DNA from: Streptomyces sp. NBC_01216
Lineage (GTDB): Bacteria > Actinomycetota > Actinomycetes > Streptomycetales > Streptomycetaceae
DNA: 64,000 nucleotides
Direction of reading: 5' to 3'
Assembly (NCBI RefSeq): GCF_035994945.1
Contig: NZ_CP108677.1
Location: 7,063,402-7,127,401, forward strand
Under the pieces are notes generated by a model. That model searched no databases. It was not told where the DNA came from and saw only the letters and a list, made by a program, of their open reading frames with translations. This document shows positions 8,921-16,994 of the stretch, one piece after another. Made by a program: the position numbers and the translations under genes. Numbering within the stretch: position 1 is the stretch's first letter; each line of letters begins with the position of its first letter.

Positions 8921-9329
8921 ACCGTGACCTTCCTCCGTCTGTCGGTAGTCTTCTCTCGCGGCCTACCCCCTTGGGCGCCACCATGCACCCGAGGGGCTTC
9001 ACCAGTCGGCGCTCGGCCGGCTCCTCGGCCGGTTCGGCCAAGCCGCGGACGGCCTGGTGGCCGAGGATCGGCGACGAGCCCTTGCCGGCGCGATCTCCCG
9101 CTCCGACTCGGTGGCCGCTCCGCGATCAGTGCCTCCGGCCCCGTCGAGCGGGCCGCGCCGAGCGCCGCCGCTCTTTGGGCGCGTGGGACGTGTGACCGGG
9201 GCGCGTGTGAGCGGGTGGAAGGGGACGGCGCCATTCCCCATATGCCCTCGTATGGCATGCAACCGTCCGGTGCGGTGAGTTGTCTCATCTGGTATCAGAG
9301 TTACGCGACCAGGAGCGAACAAAGGGGAC
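8921..9329. other. Intergenic region, nothing recognised
   Basis: About 410 bases between the divergent genes at 8920 and 9330. It should hold both promoters. Open frames here are Arg/Pro/Ser-rich shadows without protein-like composition. Confidence 0.4.
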
Positions 9330-9908
9330 ATGATGCGGCGTATCGGAGCGGCGGTGGCGGTGCTCGTGCTCGCGGGCGGCACGCTGGGGATGGCGGGGAG
9401 TGCCGCGGGCGCGGCCCCGGCGGAGGGATCGCGTGGGGCGGCGGCCTGCCCGACGGGCTGGGGCAGCGGTGCCAAAGGCGGTGCCGCCATGGGGGCCGAT
9501 CATCTGGTGGACATCAGGACCGGACGGCACGACTGCTACGACCGCATCGTGTTCGACGTGCCCGGCGGCGGTGACCGGATCGGCTACCAGGTCCAGTACG
9601 TGGACCGGTTCCACTCGGACCCCGTGGGCGAGGACATACCGGTCGCCGGCGGGGCGATCCTCGACATCCGCGTCGGCGCGTGGAGCTACGACCTGGAGGC
9701 CGGCGCGCCGACCTACCCGGGCGAGGTGGGTGAGCCCCTGCCCGGTGTGAACGTCAGCGGGTACAGCACCTTCCGGGACACTCGGTTCGGTGGCACTTTC
9801 GAGGGCCAGACGCAGGTCGGTCTCGGTGTGCGCGCCCGGCTGCCGTTCCGTGTGATCCAGTTGGACGACCGGGTCGTGGTCGACGTGGCCCACAGCTGGG
9901 CGAGCTGA
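9330..9908 (+). CDS. Secreted AMIN-like domain protein
   Basis: 192 residues. A signal peptide (about 1-29, hydrophobic AAVAVLVLAGGTLGMAG and an Ala-rich cleavage region) is followed by a domain with DIRTGRHDCYDRIVFDVPGG, YQVQYV and GAILDIRVGAW, then FRDTRFGGTFEGQTQVGLGV and RVVVDVAHSW. This is the pattern of the actinobacterial AMIN-like proteins. Two Cys in the mature part (CPTGWGSG and HDCYDR) could form a disulfide. ATGATG at 9330/9333 is preceded by AAAGGGG. The AMIN-like fold is linked to cell-envelope or polysaccharide binding, but no enzymatic role is evident. It is a single-gene unit with no clear operon partner. Confidence 0.7.
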   Translation: MMRRIGAAVAVLVLAGGTLGMAGSAAGAAPAEGSRGAAACPTGWGSGAKGGAAMGADHLVDIRTGRHDCYDRIVFDVPGGGDRIGYQVQYVDRFHSDPVGEDIPVAGGAILDIRVGAWSYDLEAGAPTYPGEVGEPLPGVNVSGYSTFRDTRFGGTFEGQTQVGLGVRARLPFRVIQLDDRVVVDVAHSWAS

Positions 9909-10081
9909 GGGCCGGCAGACCACCTGTGTGTCGACCCGGCCCACCCGGCCGAACCAGGTAGCGCGCTCGGGCGGGGGTCAGGACGTCCCACAGCCGGTCG
10001 CAGTGGTCTGTGACCGCGCTTCCGGAGGTACCACGACGGGCCTCAAGGGAAATGACTTCGTCGTGGGGGCCTGGTAAGGGC

Positions 10082-11176
10082 ATGATTACCACCGTGCTCG
10101 ATGACGAGGACCATCGCGGGCGAACGCGGTACGCGCTGGCCGAGACGGAGCACGGGCATGCCTGGGGCGTCTGCGTCGAGGTGGAGGGGTTGTTCGGGGA
10201 ACCCCGGCGCGGGATCTACGAGCTGTTCGGCTGGGTTCCGCGAGCAGAGGTGGGCGGCTGGGTCGGCAACCGGGTTTGGCTGGTGCCGGACGACGAGACA
10301 CTCGACCCCTGGCTGCTGGAGGACGCGGAGAGCCCGGGGCAGCCCCTCGGGACAGGCAGTCTCGTGCTCACCGGCCTGGATGACCACGAAGGCCCGCCCG
10401 AGGGCCACAGGGGCCGTGTTCGGGTGCATGACGGGCACCGATGGCTGGGCGCCTGCCGGGAATTCGCCCGTGTACTGCCGTCCAATCGGCCGACGCCCCC
10501 GCTCGTCCTGCGGGGGCTAGCCGAGAGCGTTCAGCTGCGGTCGGCACGGGCGAAGGGCACCCGGCGGACACCCGTCCAGGAGCAGGCCGCACTGGAGATA
10601 CGGGATGACCGGGGCGAGCTGCTTGCCGAACGCCTGCTCTGGGCCAGAGTCACTGCCTCGCGCCCCTCCTCCTACGGGACGGACCTGATCGACCTGGAGC
10701 TCGATGGAGAGCTCTTCACTCCCATTCCTGAGTACGCCCGGTCCATCTGGGAGCGGTGGCTCGCCGGGCCGCCGGACACCCTGGGTGCCTGGGCCGGCCT
10801 CGACAGCCGACGCCGCTGGGCCTGGCACGATCTCGTCCGAGACCGAGCTGCCTATCGTGCCCGCTGTGACCGGCCGCCCGGTCACGCCTACGAGCTCGAC
10901 GGCCGGTACGTCACCGATGAACCGGGCCTCTATCTGGCGCTCGGTGAGGCGGTGAACGGGCCGGGTGGCTATTTCGGCGGCTGTCTGAACGCCCTCGATG
11001 ACTGCCTGGGTGGCACCTTCGGCTGCACCGCTCCCGCAACTCTGCTCTGGCGGGACGCTGCCATCGCACGCGAGCACCTGTCCCAGGTCCTGACACCGGA
11101 CGGCCGGCCTTACGACCTGTTCGGTGTGGTCCTCAAGGTCCTGGCCGAGGGCGGCATGCACGTCACCCTGGCGTGA
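10082..11176 (+). CDS. Barstar-domain protein with a long N-terminal extension
   Basis: 364 residues from an ATG at 10082; a longer in-frame ATG at 10010 has a less protein-like leader. The last ~90 residues resemble barstar, the barnase inhibitor: LYLALGEAVNGPGGYFGGCL, then NALDDCLGG, the loop and helix that plug the RNase active site. The first ~270 residues are not part of classical barstar (90 residues) and include an N-terminal domain with YELFGWVPR and WLVPDD motifs and several Trp. Barstar-family proteins in Streptomyces are often immunity proteins for secreted or polymorphic-toxin RNases. No toxin gene lies next to it here, so it may be an orphan immunity gene or have another role. 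It ends convergently with the sugar transporter operon. Confidence 0.7.
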   Translation: MITTVLDDEDHRGRTRYALAETEHGHAWGVCVEVEGLFGEPRRGIYELFGWVPRAEVGGWVGNRVWLVPDDETLDPWLLEDAESPGQPLGTGSLVLTGLDDHEGPPEGHRGRVRVHDGHRWLGACREFARVLPSNRPTPPLVLRGLAESVQLRSARAKGTRRTPVQEQAALEIRDDRGELLAERLLWARVTASRPSSYGTDLIDLELDGELFTPIPEYARSIWERWLAGPPDTLGAWAGLDSRRRWAWHDLVRDRAAYRARCDRPPGHAYELDGRYVTDEPGLYLALGEAVNGPGGYFGGCLNALDDCLGGTFGCTAPATLLWRDAAIAREHLSQVLTPDGRPYDLFGVVLKVLAEGGMHVTLA

Positions 11177-11309
11177 GCCGCGGTCCGCCGGCCGGGGACA
11201 GGTCCCGCTTCGACAGGGGGTGGACAGCCATACCGGGCCCGGAGGCCAGGCACCCCGTTTCGGGGCCACGGAAATGGTGTCGGGGCGATGCCGTGCCGCA
11301 CCCGTGACG

Positions 11310-12296
11310 CTATTTCACGGAGCCCGCCATCACCCCTTGGACGAAGTGCCGTTGGAACGCGAAGAAGACGACCAGCGGGACCACCAGTGACAGGAACGCC
11401 CCCGGTGCGAGGACGCCGATGTTGCTTCCGAACTGCCTCATCTGGGACTGCAGGGCGACGGTGAGCGGCTGCGACCCGGTGTCCGCGAAGAGCAGTGCCA
11501 CGAGCATGTCGTTCCAGACCCAGAGGAACTGGAAGATGGCCAGGCTGGCGATGGCCGGACGGCCGAGTGGCAGGACGAGCCGGGAGAAGATCCGCCACTC
11601 GCTGCCGCCGTCCATCCGGGCGGCCTCCAGCATCTCGCGCGGGATCTCGGCGAAGTAGTTGCGCAGGAGGAAGACCGCGAACGGCAGTCCGTAGGCGACA
11701 TGGAAGAGGACGACGCCCGCGACCGTCCCGAACAGGCCCACCGCGCCGAAGAGTTTGGCGACGGGCAGCAGCCCGATCTGCACAGGCACCACGAGGAGCC
11801 CGACGACGACGAGGAAGATGACGTCCCGGCCGGGAAACTCCAGCCAGGCGAAGGCGTAGCCGGCGAGGGCCGCGATGACCACCACCAGGACGGTGGTCGG
11901 CACGGAGATCAGGACGGTGTTCCAGAAGGCCGTCCCGATCCCGGAATCCTCCAGCAGCGCGCTGTAGTTGTCCAGGGACAGCTGCGAGGGATCGGTGAGC
12001 GCGGTCCACCAACCGTCCGTGGCGTTGTCCTGCTCGGAGCGCATGGAGGACAGGAGCAGGCCCGCCAGCGGCGTGATCCAGACGAGGGCGACCAGGATCA
12101 GGACGCCTTGGACGACGGAGCTGCTCAGCAGGCGCGAGATCCCGCCCACGCGCCGCGGCCCGGGTGCGGATCCGCGAGGCGTCGCGGAAGGCGGCGACGA
12201 GGAGGACGGGGACGAGGACGGGGATGAGGCGGCGGGCGGGACCGTCGCCGTCCGCCGGGACGGGTCGTGCCGCTGGACGGTGCTGTGGCCGCTCAT
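11310..12296 (-). CDS. Carbohydrate ABC transporter permease (MalG-type)
   Basis: 328 residues, six predicted membrane spans, and the EAA loop EAARMDGGSEWRIFSRLVLP that docks on the ATPase. The ~50-residue N-terminus is Ser/Pro-rich and disordered. The C-terminal QRHFVQGVMAGSVK is typical of MalG-type permeases. ATG at 12296 overlaps the preceding permease stop by 4 bp and follows GAAGGAG. It is the last gene of the operon glycosidase, binding protein, permease, permease. No ATPase is encoded, so it presumably uses a shared MsiK-like ATPase elsewhere, as is usual for Streptomyces sugar transporters. Confidence 0.92.
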   Translation of the reverse strand: MSGHSTVQRHDPSRRTATVPPAASSPSSSPSSSSPPSATPRGSAPGPRRVGGISRLLSSSVVQGVLILVALVWITPLAGLLLSSMRSEQDNATDGWWTALTDPSQLSLDNYSALLEDSGIGTAFWNTVLISVPTTVLVVVIAALAGYAFAWLEFPGRDVIFLVVVGLLVVPVQIGLLPVAKLFGAVGLFGTVAGVVLFHVAYGLPFAVFLLRNYFAEIPREMLEAARMDGGSEWRIFSRLVLPLGRPAIASLAIFQFLWVWNDMLVALLFADTGSQPLTVALQSQMRQFGSNIGVLAPGAFLSLVVPLVVFFAFQRHFVQGVMAGSVK

Positions 12297-13642
12297 GCTC
12301 CACTCCTTCGGAAACGCCGGACGTTGAAGACCATCGCCGGGACGACGAGCAGCAGGAGCACCATGCTGAGCGCGCTGCCGAGCCCTTGGTCGTTGCCGCC
12401 GCCGAAGGAGACCATCCACATACGGGTGGCCAGTACGTTCGCCTCTTCCTGCACCGGTCCGGGCGCGATGATCCAGACCAGGTCGAAGACCTTCATCACG
12501 TTGATCACCAGGGTCACGAAGACCACGGTGAGCACCGGTGCGAGCAGCGGCACGGTGATCTTGCGGAAGATCTGGCCCTCGGTGGCGCCGTCCATGCGCG
12601 CGGCCTCCAGGGCGTCGCGCGGGATGGCGGCGAGGCCGGCGCCGATCAGGACCATGGAGAAGCCGGTCCATACCCAGAGGTAGGCGCCGATGATCGCGGG
12701 CGTCACCAGCGCGGGACCGAGCCAGTTCACGCCCGGGTAGGGGGCGTCGAAGTTGGCCGCGGGCAGCCGGACGGCGTAGTCACCGTCGGGCAGCCCGGCG
12801 AAACGGAACGAGCCGTCAGCCGCCGTGGTGGCGGTCGCGGTCACCCGGCCGTCGCGTACGGCCTCGACCGTCATGCCGGGCAGTCCCTTCTCGCCCGGGT
12901 CGACCCTGCCCGGGGTGCCCGCGCCACCGGGGGCGAAGTCGAGGTAGACGACGCCCCCGATCGCGTCGCTGCCGGGCGTCGCGCCGCCCGGGGCGGCCGC
13001 GTCGGACGCGGGCTTCGCACCGGCCGGTATCGCGTCGGGTGCGACCCCGATGAACCCGAGGCTGAGCGAGTCCCCGGGCCGTACCGTCGCCGCCGTGCTG
13101 TACGGGCCGCCCGCACCGCCCGTCAGGCCGTGGCCCTCCCGGGCGCGGGCCGTCGGATACGCGGCGGCGTCGTCGAAGCTGTCGTGGACGGCGACGACGG
13201 CGGCGTTGAGCACGCCCCGGTCCGGGTCCTGTTCGTAGGCGAGCCGGAAGATGATGCCCGCGGCGAGGAAGGACACGGCCATCGGCAGGAACAGCACCAG
13301 CTTGAACGCGGTCGCCCAGCGCACCTTCTCGGTGAGCACGGCGAGCAGCAGCCCGAGTCCGGTGAGCAGGGTGGGGGCGACGACGACCCAGACGGCGCTG
13401 TTGCGGATCGCCTTGAGGGTGGCCGGGTCCCGCACGATGGCCGCGTAGTTCGCGGCTCCGACGAACCGGTCGCCGTCGGCGTCGAACAGGCTGCGGCCGA
13501 AGGAGAAGAGGACGGGATAGACGACCAGCGCGCCGAGCAGCAGCAGCGCGGGCAGGACGAAGACGACCGCGAGGCAGCGCTTCTTGCGCTGGGCCCGGCG
13601 CCGCCCGTCGGCCGCCGACCGGACGGTGATGGTGTCAGCCAT
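12293..13642 (-). CDS. Carbohydrate ABC transporter permease (MalF-type) with an inserted extracytoplasmic beta domain
   Basis: 449 residues, versus about 300 for ordinary permeases. Membrane spans before residue ~150 and after ~305 and the EAA loop EAARMDGATEGQIFRKI define the MalF-like core. Between them, about residues 150-300, is an insertion with no membrane segments. It contains GGVVYLDFAPGG, GEKGLPGMTVEAV and TTAADGSFRFAGLPDGDYAV, the signature of a SdrD-B/carboxypeptidase-regulatory-like Ig fold. By topology the insert should lie outside the membrane, where it could contact the binding protein, recalling the large P2 loop of E. coli MalF though of different fold. It lies 10 bp after the binding-protein stop and overlaps the next permease by 4 bp. 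Confidence 0.92.
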   Translation of the reverse strand: MADTITVRSAADGRRRAQRKKRCLAVVFVLPALLLLGALVVYPVLFSFGRSLFDADGDRFVGAANYAAIVRDPATLKAIRNSAVWVVVAPTLLTGLGLLLAVLTEKVRWATAFKLVLFLPMAVSFLAAGIIFRLAYEQDPDRGVLNAAVVAVHDSFDDAAAYPTARAREGHGLTGGAGGPYSTAATVRPGDSLSLGFIGVAPDAIPAGAKPASDAAAPGGATPGSDAIGGVVYLDFAPGGAGTPGRVDPGEKGLPGMTVEAVRDGRVTATATTAADGSFRFAGLPDGDYAVRLPAANFDAPYPGVNWLGPALVTPAIIGAYLWVWTGFSMVLIGAGLAAIPRDALEAARMDGATEGQIFRKITVPLLAPVLTVVFVTLVINVMKVFDLVWIIAPGPVQEEANVLATRMWMVSFGGGNDQGLGSALSMVLLLLVVPAMVFNVRRFRRSGA

Positions 13643-13652
13643 GGCGGTCGCC

Positions 13653-14984
13653 TCAGTTCCGGTAGGCCTTGGCGGCCTCGGTCTCGAGCTTCGCGGCGGT
13701 CCCCCGCGGGTTCGAGGGGTCGCGCAGGAAGTCCTGGAGGAGTTTCCACTCGCCCGCGCCCTTGGTGCCGCCGAACGCGGCCGGGGCCTGGTCGGACATG
13801 TCGAAGCGGATCGAGTTGCCCGCCGCGATCAGAGAGCCGGCGGTGCTGCGCGTGGTGTCGTCGCCGTACGAGGCGAAGTCGACGTCCTTGTTCGGGGAGA
13901 GGAAGCCGCCCGCGCCGGCCCAGACCTCGGCTGCCTCGGAACTCGCCAGGAACTCGACCAGCTTCATGCCGGCCTCGCCGTTCTTGCCCTCCTTCAGGAC
14001 GACCGCCGCGTCACCGCCGCTGACCACCGGCGCCCGGCCGCCGTCGACCGGGGGGAAGGGGAAGAACTTGGCGTCCTGCCCGAGCGTCCTGCCGAACTGC
14101 CCCTGGGCGATGCCGCCGACGAAGTCACCCTCGTAGACCATCCCCGCCTTGGGCTCCGGGCCGAAGACCTGCGCGACCGAGGAGGGGAAGTCGGTGCCCA
14201 GTGCCGCCTGCGCGCCACCGGCGACGAGCTGCTTGTCCTTGAACAGTTCCCCGAGGGTGGTCAGTGACCGCACGACGCTCTCGTCGGTCCACTTCAGCTC
14301 GTGCTGGGCGAGTCGGTCGTACTTCTCGGGTCCGGCCTGGGAGAGGTAGATGTTCTCGAACCAGTCGGTGAGGGTCCAGCCGTCCTCGCCGGCTATGGCG
14401 AACGCCGGGCGGCCGGAGTCCGCGAGGGTGCGGCCGGTCTTCAGCATGTCGCTGTAGCTCTTGGGCTCGCCGACGCCGGCCTGGGCGAAGGCATCGGGGG
14501 AGTACCAGACGGTCGACTTGTGGGCGGCCTTGAAGTAGAGGCCGTAGTACGTGCCGTCGACGGTGCCGTAGTTCTTCCACACCGGGGCGAGGGAGGACCC
14601 GGCGGTCTGGGCGGTCTGGGCGGACAACGGCTGGAGCCAGCCCTCCTTCGCGAACTGCTGGAGCACGCCCACCTGGGGAACCATCACCACGTCGGGCGCG
14701 TTGCCGCCTTCGATCTTGCTGCCGACGAAGGTGGAGACGTTGTCGCCGGACGGTACGAAGACGGTCTTGGCGCCGGTCTTCTGGGTGAAGGCGTCGAGGA
14801 CCTTCTTGAAGCTCTGCTGCTCGGCGCCGGTCCAGACGCCCGCCACGGTGACGGTCTGGCCGCTGAGCTCGCCGCCGCTCGTGGGTCCGGTGGCGCTGCC
14901 GCAGGCTGTGGTGCCGAGGGCGAGGAGGAGGGCTGCCGTCGCGGTGGAGGCACTTCGGCGGGTCGCCTTGCCGGGTCGTCGCAT
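13653..14984 (-). CDS. Sugar ABC transporter substrate-binding lipoprotein
   Basis: 443 residues. A signal peptide ends in the lipobox LGTTAC with Cys28 as the lipidation site. The mature protein has the family-1 solute-binding pattern: TVTVAGVWTGAEQQSF, then FTQKTGAKTVF, APDVVMVPQVG, GTYYGLYFKAA and a C-terminal EFLASSEAAEVWA. It captures an oligosaccharide outside the membrane and delivers it to the two downstream permeases. Given the GH13 enzyme in the same operon, an alpha-glucoside such as maltose, trehalose or isomaltose is a reasonable guess, but specificity is not visible. The start ATG at 14984 has AAAGGA upstream. Confidence 0.92.
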   Translation of the reverse strand: MRRPGKATRRSASTATAALLLALGTTACGSATGPTSGGELSGQTVTVAGVWTGAEQQSFKKVLDAFTQKTGAKTVFVPSGDNVSTFVGSKIEGGNAPDVVMVPQVGVLQQFAKEGWLQPLSAQTAQTAGSSLAPVWKNYGTVDGTYYGLYFKAAHKSTVWYSPDAFAQAGVGEPKSYSDMLKTGRTLADSGRPAFAIAGEDGWTLTDWFENIYLSQAGPEKYDRLAQHELKWTDESVVRSLTTLGELFKDKQLVAGGAQAALGTDFPSSVAQVFGPEPKAGMVYEGDFVGGIAQGQFGRTLGQDAKFFPFPPVDGGRAPVVSGGDAAVVLKEGKNGEAGMKLVEFLASSEAAEVWAGAGGFLSPNKDVDFASYGDDTTRSTAGSLIAAGNSIRFDMSDQAPAAFGGTKGAGEWKLLQDFLRDPSNPRGTAAKLETEAAKAYRN

Positions 14985-15077
14985 GAGGAGTCCTTTCGGG
15001 GATGTCCGGGGCTGGGGAGGGGATGTCCGGAGCTGCGGGTGGGGAGACTGCGGCTGGAGGCCGCGGGACCTAGGGGG

Positions 15078-16781
15078 CTACGGCTGCCGGACCGCCGGGT
15101 CGGGAGCCGGGTACTCGCCCGCCCACCAGGCCGCGGTCGCCGCGGGGAGCACACCGTCGGGACAGGGGCCGCTGGCGAGCAGCGGAGTACCGGCGACCGG
15201 CGCGGGCACCGGTTCCGTGCCGAAGTTCACCGCGCAGATCAGGCCCTCGCCGCGGGCCATGGTCAGGACCTGCGCGGGCGCGTCCAGCCAGCGCAGGGCG
15301 CCTTCGCCGAGTTGCGGCAGGGTGCGCCGCAGCTGGAGACCGTCGCGGTAGAGGTGCCAGAAGGAACGGGTGTCGGCCAGGGCGCGGTCCGTCGCGTGCT
15401 CGGCGAACCACTCGGGCTGCGGCAGCCACGGTTTGACGCCGGCCGTCTCCTGGCTGAAGCCGAAGGGGGAGGCGTGCCCGGACCAGGGCAAGGGCACGCG
15501 GCAGCCGTCCCGTACGTGCTTGCGGCTGCCCGTACGGCGGAAGATCGGGTCGGTGAGGACCTCGTCGGGCAGGTCGAGTACCTCGGGCAGGCCGAGCTCC
15601 TCGCCCTGGTACACGTAGGCGGCGCCGGGAAGGGCGAGCATCAGGAGGGCCGCGGCGCGGGCGCGGGCGGCTCCCAGCCCGCTGCCCTCGATGCCGGGCT
15701 CGCCCGCGTAGCGGGTGACCGTGCGGACCTGATCGTGATTGTTGAGGACCCAGGTGACGGTCGAGCCTGTGCCGGCGATGTCGCGTATCGCCTCGGTGAT
15801 CGTCGCACGGAATGCCTCGGCGTCCCAGGGCGCGCTGAGCAGGTCGAAGAAGAACGCCTGGTGGAGTTCGTCGGGGCGGACGTACTCGGCGTGCTCGCGT
15901 GCGGTAGGCACGGACACCTCGCCGACCAGCAGCCGCTCGTGACCGTCCTGGGCGGTGTACTCCTCGCAGACCGAGCGCCAACGGCGCCACACCTCGTGTA
16001 CTTCGGGCTGGTTCCAGGCCAACTGGTTGACGGCGTCGCGGGCCCGTTCGTCCGCCCCGGGGTCGTCCGAGTCGGGCAGCTCGGGGTGCTTGAACAGCCC
16101 GGCGGCGACGTCGATGCGGAATCCGTCGACGCCTCGGTCGAGCCAGAAGCGCAGCACGCGCTCGAAGTCGTCGCCCACGGCGGGGTCGCGCCAGTTCAGG
16201 TCCGGCTGCTCGGGCGTGAACAGGTGCAGGTACCACTCCCCGGGGGCGCCGTCGGCCCCGGTGGTCCGGCTCCAGGCCGGGCCGCCGAACATGGCGCGCC
16301 AGTTGTTGGGCGGCTCCTCGCCGTCCGGACCGCGTCCCGGCGCGAAGTGGAAGCGGGAGCGCGGCGCGCTGCCAGGCGCCGCGTCGAGCGCCTCGCGGAA
16401 CCACGGGTGCTCGCTGGAGCAGTGGTTGGGGACGATGTCGAGCAGCAGCTTGAGCCCGAGCCGGTGCGCGTCGGACACCAGCCGGCCGAACTCCGCGAGG
16501 TCGCCGTAGACCGGGTCGACGCCGCAGTAGTCGGCGACGTCGTAGCCGTGGTCGTGCTGCGGCGACGGGTAGAAGGGGCTGAGCCAGATGCCGTCGACAC
16601 CGAGCTTCCTGAGGTAGGGGAGCCCGGCGCGCACGCCGGCGAGGTCGCCGACGCCGTCCCCGGTGCTGTCGAGGAAGCTGCGGACGTAGACCTGGTAGAT
16701 CACCGCGTCGCGCCACCAGGGGGCGGAAGGGGCGGCACTGGGGGAGGGGTGACCGGTAGCGGCCGGAAGGGTGCTGAGCAT
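15078..16781 (-). CDS. GH13 alpha-glucosidase-type glycoside hydrolase
   Basis: 567 residues from ATG 16781; longer in-frame starts would overlap the promoter elements. All four GH13 regions are present: I DIVPNH, II GFRIDVAAG (Asp nucleophile), III LLVGEV (Glu acid/base) and IV VLNNHD. The opening WWRDAVIYQVYVRSF and YGDLAEFGRL are typical of intracellular oligo-alpha-glucosidases. There is no signal peptide, so it acts in the cytoplasm on the oligosaccharide brought in by the transporter, releasing glucose. It is the first gene of a four-gene operon and its promoter carries an operator-like palindrome. The exact linkage specificity (maltose, isomaltose or trehalose type) is not decided. Confidence 0.92.
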   Translation of the reverse strand: MLSTLPAATGHPSPSAAPSAPWWRDAVIYQVYVRSFLDSTGDGVGDLAGVRAGLPYLRKLGVDGIWLSPFYPSPQHDHGYDVADYCGVDPVYGDLAEFGRLVSDAHRLGLKLLLDIVPNHCSSEHPWFREALDAAPGSAPRSRFHFAPGRGPDGEEPPNNWRAMFGGPAWSRTTGADGAPGEWYLHLFTPEQPDLNWRDPAVGDDFERVLRFWLDRGVDGFRIDVAAGLFKHPELPDSDDPGADERARDAVNQLAWNQPEVHEVWRRWRSVCEEYTAQDGHERLLVGEVSVPTAREHAEYVRPDELHQAFFFDLLSAPWDAEAFRATITEAIRDIAGTGSTVTWVLNNHDQVRTVTRYAGEPGIEGSGLGAARARAAALLMLALPGAAYVYQGEELGLPEVLDLPDEVLTDPIFRRTGSRKHVRDGCRVPLPWSGHASPFGFSQETAGVKPWLPQPEWFAEHATDRALADTRSFWHLYRDGLQLRRTLPQLGEGALRWLDAPAQVLTMARGEGLICAVNFGTEPVPAPVAGTPLLASGPCPDGVLPAATAAWWAGEYPAPDPAVRQP

Positions 16782-16832
16782 CTCGCGTCGACCTGTCTGC
16801 TGAATGCGAGAGCGCCCTGGAGCAGGTGCGCT

Positions 16833-16874
16833 GTTATGCATGCATGTTAAGTAGCAGCGACGGGAAGATGTCAA
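16833..16874 (-). promoter_or_regulatory. Promoter and palindromic operator of the GH13/ABC operon
   Basis: On the minus strand TTGACA (16874-16869) is followed after 19 bp by TAACAT (16849-16844). The perfect 10-bp palindrome ATGCATGCAT lies within 16835-16846, inside the near-palindrome TTAACATGCATGCATAA (16850-16834), covering the -10. That is where a LacI-family sugar repressor would bind. No such regulator gene is in the window. Confidence 0.5.
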
Positions 16875-16933
16875 CGATGGGTCCAGAAACAGGCAAAAGC
16901 TGGGGTTGTTTATCCCTTAAAGTCCGATACATG

Positions 16934-16974
16934 CCAGAGGGCCTCTACTTAACATGTAAGTAGAGGCCCTCTGG
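16934..16974 (-). terminator. Perfect 17-bp hairpin
   Basis: Arms 16934-16950 and 16958-16974 are exact complements around the loop AACATGT. It lies 20 bp beyond the stop of the minus-strand binding-protein gene and upstream of the glycosidase promoter, so it should insulate the two. There is no T-run, as is common in Streptomyces terminators. The apex CTACTTAACATGTAAGTAG also echoes the operator core at 16844-16855. Confidence 0.75.
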
Positions 16975-16994
16975 GAGAGATGAGAGAAGTACGC

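Noticed and set aside
12164..14023. 619-codon plus-strand frame over the permeases
   Set aside because: Gly/Asp/His-rich antisense shadow; the minus strand shows membrane spans, EAA loops and 4-bp overlaps.
14301..16850. 849-codon plus-strand frame over binding protein and GH13 genes
   Set aside because: Antisense shadow; all GH13 catalytic motifs are on the minus strand.
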